From the NCBI RefSeq assembly GCF_023333585.1, contig NZ_JAIQZN010000020.1:1-56552 (forward strand): DNA of 56,552 bases, in the 5' to 3' direction. The stretch comes from Argonema antarcticum A004/B2 (GTDB lineage Bacteria; Cyanobacteriota; Cyanobacteriia; Cyanobacteriales; Aerosakkonemataceae). A program made the position numbers and the translations under genes. The notes below the pieces were generated by a model, which was given only the letters and a program-made list of their open reading frames with translations, ran no database searches and was not told the origin of the DNA. Numbering within the stretch: the stretch's first letter is position 1; each line of letters starts with the position of its first letter. Shown in pieces: positions 52,501 through 56,552 of the stretch.

Positions 52501-53850
52501 GTGGCTAATCAGCGAGGCGACAATCCATCTAAATCACTATTCGGTAGTGGGTTTTCGTTCGAGCCATCCCTGAGTGAGAAAGACCGAAATTGGCAGGCAT
52601 TTATAGGTGGAAACTTGGCAACGCCGACTTTAAAAGGGACTGACCTACGGGGTGCTTATTTGAAGGGTGCCTATCTAAGGAAGGCTGACTTGAGACAGAT
52701 TGACATGAGTGAGATCTGCCTGAGTTATGCTGACTTGATTGAGTGTGACTTGACAGAAGCCAGCCTGAATTTGGCCAACCTGACAGAAGCTTGCCTGAAT
52801 TTGGCTAACCTCCGCAAGTCCAAACTCAGAGGAGCCAATTTGAGCAAGTCTAATCTGGTTGGGGCAGAAATGACTCAAGCCGACTTAAGGGGAGCTAATC
52901 TAACGAAGGCTAACCTGGTTGGGGCTAATCTGGAAAGCGCCGACCTCACAGGGGCAAACTTGAGTGGGGCAGATCTGAGCGGAGCAGACTTGAAAGGATC
53001 GATCCTCAAAAATGCAGTCTACAGTCTAACAACTCGATTTAGTGAAAATCTTGACGCTGGTAAAGCAGGGGCTTACTTGATTGCGCCTAAAGTATCTGTT
53101 CCAGATGTCAACCTCAGCGGTGTAGATCTTAATGGAGCGGACTTGAGGGGAATAGACCTGAGAAGGGCGAACCTGAGAAAAACCAACTTCAATGGGGCTA
53201 TCCTGAATGGAGCTAATCTGAGTGGATCTAATCTGAGTGGATCTAATCTGAGTGGAGCTGACTTGAGAGACGCGATGTTTAAAAAGGCGGTTTACTCTTC
53301 GGAAACGCAGTTCCCTCCAGGGTTTGACCCAAATAAGGTTGGAGCTTACTTAATTGCTCCTAAAGTATCGCTTCCAGAGGTTAACTTGAGTAGTGTGGAT
53401 CTCAGTGGGGCAGACTTGAGCGGCGCAAACCTCTATCGATCGAACCTATCCGGGTCTAACATGAGGGAAATAGACTTAACCGGAGCTAACTTGCGGAAGG
53501 CTGACTTGGAAGGGGCGAAAATTCAAGGGGCAGACCTGCGAGCGGCAAACCTAACGCAAGCTAGCTTGTGTCAGGCGGATCTCAGCGAAGCCGACCTCAG
53601 AAAGGTAGATATGACTAGAGCAGACTTGAGTGGGGCAAACCTCACTAAGGCAGATTTGAGAGGGGCAGACCTGACGGGAGCCCGTTTGAATCAGGCCAAT
53701 TTAAACGAAGCTGACTTGAGAGGGGTGGATCTGACCAGAGCAGACCTCAGTGGGGCGAACCTCAGTGGGGCAGACCTCACACAGGCAGATTGCACGAGGA
53801 CAATGCTGGATGGTACGAATCCGATTGAGTTGACACTGCCACGGGTATAA
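52501..53850 (+). CDS. Pentapeptide-repeat protein, 449 aa
   Basis: GTG start. After about 35 residues the protein is almost entirely A(D/N)LXX pentapeptide repeats (e.g. ADLSGANLSGADL), which form a right-handed square beta-helix. Two breaks at about 165-205 and 262-300 are nearly alike: (A)AVYS..T.F....D..K.GAYLIAPKVS.P.VNLS.VDL, so the protein is three helix blocks joined by duplicated loops. No signal peptide (starts MANQRGDNPSKSLFGSG). The function of such proteins is rarely known. It is 55 bp before the signal-peptide start of the barrel gene on the same strand. Confidence 0.92.
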   Translation: MANQRGDNPSKSLFGSGFSFEPSLSEKDRNWQAFIGGNLATPTLKGTDLRGAYLKGAYLRKADLRQIDMSEICLSYADLIECDLTEASLNLANLTEACLNLANLRKSKLRGANLSKSNLVGAEMTQADLRGANLTKANLVGANLESADLTGANLSGADLSGADLKGSILKNAVYSLTTRFSENLDAGKAGAYLIAPKVSVPDVNLSGVDLNGADLRGIDLRRANLRKTNFNGAILNGANLSGSNLSGSNLSGADLRDAMFKKAVYSSETQFPPGFDPNKVGAYLIAPKVSLPEVNLSSVDLSGADLSGANLYRSNLSGSNMREIDLTGANLRKADLEGAKIQGADLRAANLTQASLCQADLSEADLRKVDMTRADLSGANLTKADLRGADLTGARLNQANLNEADLRGVDLTRADLSGANLSGADLTQADCTRTMLDGTNPIELTLPRV

Positions 53851-53905
53851 ACTTTTACCAAATACAACTGTCTCGATGAGATTAACTTGGAATTATGCAA
53901 CGGCG

Positions 53906-54862
53906 ATGAATTTGGTCTCAAAGGCGATCGTTTCCAGTATAGCGATCGCCTTACTGCTAACTCCGAAAACCAGTCTTGCACAAGAAAGCAACCCTGACGA
54001 GGTAGGGGCGGCGTTGGAACTTACCTTGACAACAAACCAGCTAACTGAGGTATTGGCCCCAATAGCTCAAGCACCCGAAGTGCAAGTAAATCCTGAGCCA
54101 TCTGGTGTTGCGCCCAGTCTGGAAACTGAGCCATCTAAACCTGAAGAAACGCCTTTTCAACCCCAAAACCTGCCATTGGAGCGATCGGAGCCAGGGAGAT
54201 ACGGTACAGCCCCGAATATTACGGTGATAACGCCCTCAGCTTATGGAAAATCTTGGGGGAATATTAGTGTTGGTGCGGGTTTACAAGAAAGAACTCGTTT
54301 TACTAATGAGGCGGATGGGGTTTTCGGCGTTGGGTTTGGGTTGGGTGATGCTCAAAAAGCGATCGGCTTAGATGTTGGCGTGTCAGTTACTGATTTGGAT
54401 ACCGCAGAAGATGGTACTCTCAGCTTTAAGCTTCACCGACAGTTACCTAACGATTTTGCTGTTGCTGTGGGGGTGCTGAATGCGATCGACTGGGGTCTTA
54501 CCGATAGCGGTACAAGTTTTTATGCTGTGGTAACAAAAAGATTTCGTCTGCAAAATCGAGTCGATCGGCCCTTCAGTCAGTTGTACATTTCTGCTGGCAT
54601 TGGCAGCGGACAATTTCGTTCGGAATCTAATATTAATGAAGATGTTGATTCTGTTGGTTTTTTTGGCAGTGTTGCTGTGCGAGTGGCCGAACCTGTAAAT
54701 TTAATAGCAGAATGGACAGGTCAAGATTTGACGCTCGGATTATCTGTTGTACCGTTCCGCGATATTCCTTTGGTGATTACACCAGGAGTAACTGATATTA
54801 CTGGCAAGGCTGGTGACGGAAGCAGATTTATATTAGGAGTTGGATATTTAATCTCTTTTTAA
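53906..54862 (+). CDS. Predicted outer-membrane beta-barrel protein
   Basis: 318 residues from ATG 53906 (MNLVSKAIVSSIAIALLLTPKTSLAQE), which has a clean signal peptide; the frame opens ten codons earlier at 53876. A Pro/Glu-rich linker (APEVQVNPEPSGVAPSLETEPSKPEE) covers about 50-95. The rest alternates like an outer-membrane barrel (ISVGAGLQERTRF, VGFGLGDAQKAIGLDVGVSVTDL, TLSFKLHRQL, FAVAVGVL, LYISAGIGSGQF, LIAEWTGQDLTLGLSVVPF) and ends FILGVGYLISF with the C-terminal Phe used by BAM. No known enzyme motif. The CHAT gene follows after 28 bp. Confidence 0.82.
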   Translation: MNLVSKAIVSSIAIALLLTPKTSLAQESNPDEVGAALELTLTTNQLTEVLAPIAQAPEVQVNPEPSGVAPSLETEPSKPEETPFQPQNLPLERSEPGRYGTAPNITVITPSAYGKSWGNISVGAGLQERTRFTNEADGVFGVGFGLGDAQKAIGLDVGVSVTDLDTAEDGTLSFKLHRQLPNDFAVAVGVLNAIDWGLTDSGTSFYAVVTKRFRLQNRVDRPFSQLYISAGIGSGQFRSESNINEDVDSVGFFGSVAVRVAEPVNLIAEWTGQDLTLGLSVVPFRDIPLVITPGVTDITGKAGDGSRFILGVGYLISF

Positions 54863-54890
54863 AGACTGGAAACTGGAGTAGCAATGAACA

Positions 54891-56390
54891 ATGAAGAAAT
54901 TACTTAAATTCTCGTTAATTTTTGTTTTGACAATTGGTTGGATTTTTATTGCCGTCAAACCAGGACTTAACCAATCAGGAACTCAGTCAAATACTACAGT
55001 TCCTAATCCACTAGAAATTAATCCTCAACCAGTTGAAGGAAAACCCGAATCGCCACAAAGTTCGCTGAGTAATATAAAGATCGATCGCACTGCTTTTGAG
55101 CAAAATTTTCAACAAGCAAACTTCGATCGGGCAGTGCAGATGTTTGAAGAAGCCCAAGCAGTAGAATTTGGCAAATACTTCGGGACAAACTTTTTTGGTC
55201 AAACAGCTACTCCTGAACAGATATCTCAGACTTTATGCGATTTAGCTGAAACAACAGGGAAAAAAGCAGCACTTCTTTACGTGGTATCCCTGGAGAAACA
55301 ACTCGAACTATTACTCATTCTACCCAGTTCTACACCTTGTACTAAGGCATCATTTAAACAAAATAATAATTCTACCCTCTTTATTCGGAAGATCGTTCGC
55401 GAAGCAAACCGCAAAAGCGTCCAAACAGTTGCCAAAGAATTTCGATCTGGAGTAACAGATCCAATTCTGAGTAACGATTATCGGAATTTTGCCAAACAGT
55501 TTTATCAATGGATTATTGCTCCCGTACAATCCGATTTAGCAGCAAACAAAATAGATAGCTTGATATTTTCAATGGATCGTGGTTTGCGATCGGTCCCCGT
55601 AGCTGCTTTCAACAATGGTCAACAGTTTCTGATCGAGCAATATAATGTCGCTTTAATCCCTAGCTTTAGCCTCACGGATACCCGTTACATTCGGATTGCC
55701 AACTCCCAAATGTTGGCAATGGGAATATCAAAGAGTACCCAAGCTCAGTCTCCTTTACCGGCGGTAGCTGTGGAAGTTCCGACCTTAGCTAATATTCTTT
55801 GGCGGGGTCAAGCATTTTTGAATGAAGAATCAACATTGGAAAAACTCCAATCTCTCACTCGTCAACAACATTTTGAAATTATCCACATAGCGACTCATGC
55901 AGAATTTAGAGCCGGAGAAGTAAGTAAATCTTACATCCAGTTCTGGAATTCTAAACTCCAGTTGGATCAATTGCAAAACTTTTCGCGAAAATTGGCTTGG
56001 AATAAAGCTCCAAAAGTAGAGATGCTTGTTTTGAGTGCTTGTAGAACTGCATTAGGAAACGAACAAGCAGAACTGGGATTTGCTGGTTTGGCGGTTCAGG
56101 CGGGTGTGAAAACTGCTGTGGGAAGTCTTTGGTATGCCAGCGATGAAGGTTCGCTAGCACTGATGACAGAATTTTATCACAAGTTGCGGACGGCACCGAT
56201 AAAAACTGAGGCTTTGAGAGATGCTCAGTTAGGTATGCTGAAAGGACAAGTCAGGTTCCAGAATGGACAGTTAGTATTATCGGACAATCGTCGCGTCTCT
56301 CTTCCCCCAGAACTTGCTACCAGTGGTAATATTAATCTATCTCATCCTTACTTTTGGTCTGGTTACACGATGATTGGTAATTGGAATTAA
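54891..56390 (+). CDS. Exported CHAT domain protein (caspase-like fold)
   Basis: 499 residues, ATG start. The N-terminus MKKLLKFSLIFVLTIGWIFIAVKPGLNQS is a signal peptide or membrane anchor. The C-terminal CHAT domain (caspase HetF associated with TPRs, clan CD) has the His in IIHIATHAEF (about His336) and the Cys in EMLVLSACRTALGNEQAELGFAGLAVQAG (about Cys384), and the typical DRGLRSVPVAAF and GVKTAVGSLWYASDEGSLALM and SHPYFWSGYTMIGNW end. There are no TPRs: the region before CHAT is short and not recognised (residues 60-200). An active protease outside the cytoplasm is possible; substrate unknown. Probably in one operon with the barrel and pentapeptide genes. Confidence 0.9.
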   Translation: MKKLLKFSLIFVLTIGWIFIAVKPGLNQSGTQSNTTVPNPLEINPQPVEGKPESPQSSLSNIKIDRTAFEQNFQQANFDRAVQMFEEAQAVEFGKYFGTNFFGQTATPEQISQTLCDLAETTGKKAALLYVVSLEKQLELLLILPSSTPCTKASFKQNNNSTLFIRKIVREANRKSVQTVAKEFRSGVTDPILSNDYRNFAKQFYQWIIAPVQSDLAANKIDSLIFSMDRGLRSVPVAAFNNGQQFLIEQYNVALIPSFSLTDTRYIRIANSQMLAMGISKSTQAQSPLPAVAVEVPTLANILWRGQAFLNEESTLEKLQSLTRQQHFEIIHIATHAEFRAGEVSKSYIQFWNSKLQLDQLQNFSRKLAWNKAPKVEMLVLSACRTALGNEQAELGFAGLAVQAGVKTAVGSLWYASDEGSLALMTEFYHKLRTAPIKTEALRDAQLGMLKGQVRFQNGQLVLSDNRRVSLPPELATSGNINLSHPYFWSGYTMIGNWN

Positions 56391-56399
56391 TTGGGAATT

Positions 56400-56552
56400 T
56401 CAGATTTGAAATTGAAGAATTGCCAATTTTAAATCGGAAATCTTCTCTTGCTTGTCTACAGAAACCCGGTTTCTTCAAGAAACCGGGTTTCTCTGTACCC
56501 CACTTACCTGAAAAGTGCGGAATGTGGGTTTTCAGGTATGTTGTTGCGCATC
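56400..56552. repeat. Right-edge repeats
   Basis: TTTCAGATTTGAAATTGAAG filler, the perfect palindrome GAAACCCGGTTTCTT-c-AAGAAACCGGGTTTC at 56461-56491, and the first part (GGTATGTTGTTGCGC, 56535-56549) of a repeat like the fold-back element at 27694-27793. Confidence 0.85.

Overview
The window is chromosomal DNA of a filamentous cyanobacterium, probably an Oscillatoriales-type genome such as Microcoleus, Kamptonema or Oscillatoria; the genus is inference. The evidence is a very high density of HIP1-like GCGATCGC sites, cyanobacterial marker genes (ndhN, ldpA, ycf45, a CtpA-type protease, DUF2839 and DUF1815 proteins), a cyanobacterial ribosomal cluster starting at rplC without rpsN or rpmD, and many short dispersed filler repeats: (CCCCTAG)n, (ACTGACA)n, ATTTCAGATTT-type blocks and AAACCCGG palindromes.

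Region by region. 1-2027: 5' part of a GH116 glucosylceramidase gene (minus) running off the left edge, with repeats translated in frame. 2180-7051: exopolysaccharide export pair, a Wzc-type tyrosine autokinase and a Wza-like protein with six SLBB-type repeats. 7227-14084: mostly conserved cyanobacterial proteins (small pentapeptide protein, an unlisted 56-aa gene, a CtpA-type protease, a degenerate DinG-like protein, DUF2839, DUF1815, FHA). 14324-17143: recA facing xseA-xseB. 17144-23690: a mobile-element region with a lipoprotein gene, a nurA-like nuclease, a HAD hydrolase, tRNA-Gln and two unrelated TnpB genes. 23771-31590 (minus): ycf45, ldpA, a cluster of three VWA genes plus a Slr1339-like stress protein, the third VWA gene being broken by a second copy of the 1424-bp TnpB element, then ndhN. 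31738-50992 (plus): the S10-spc-alpha superoperon from rplC to rplQ, then truA, rplM, rpsI, rpmE and prfA, with secY, adk, infA and rpoA inside it. 51412-56390: a sugar transferase, then a three-gene set of pentapeptide protein, outer-membrane beta-barrel and exported CHAT protease-like protein.

Main observations: (1) two TnpB elements of identical length (1424 bp) whose ends can be set to the base, one inserted in the overlap of two convergent stop codons, the other in a VWA gene that also lost about 76 codons, apparently between two TTTAT sites; (2) a 46-bp intergenic sequence that is antisense (45/46) to the nurA-like mRNA; (3) a decayed second infA copy directly behind infA, which itself seems to start at CTG and has an aberrant C-terminus; (4) a roughly 530-nt, hairpin-rich leader behind a near-consensus promoter for the ribosomal superoperon; (5) a CHAT protein with a signal sequence, next to an outer-membrane barrel; (6) repeat arrays that supply stop codons, start regions and protein tails to real genes.
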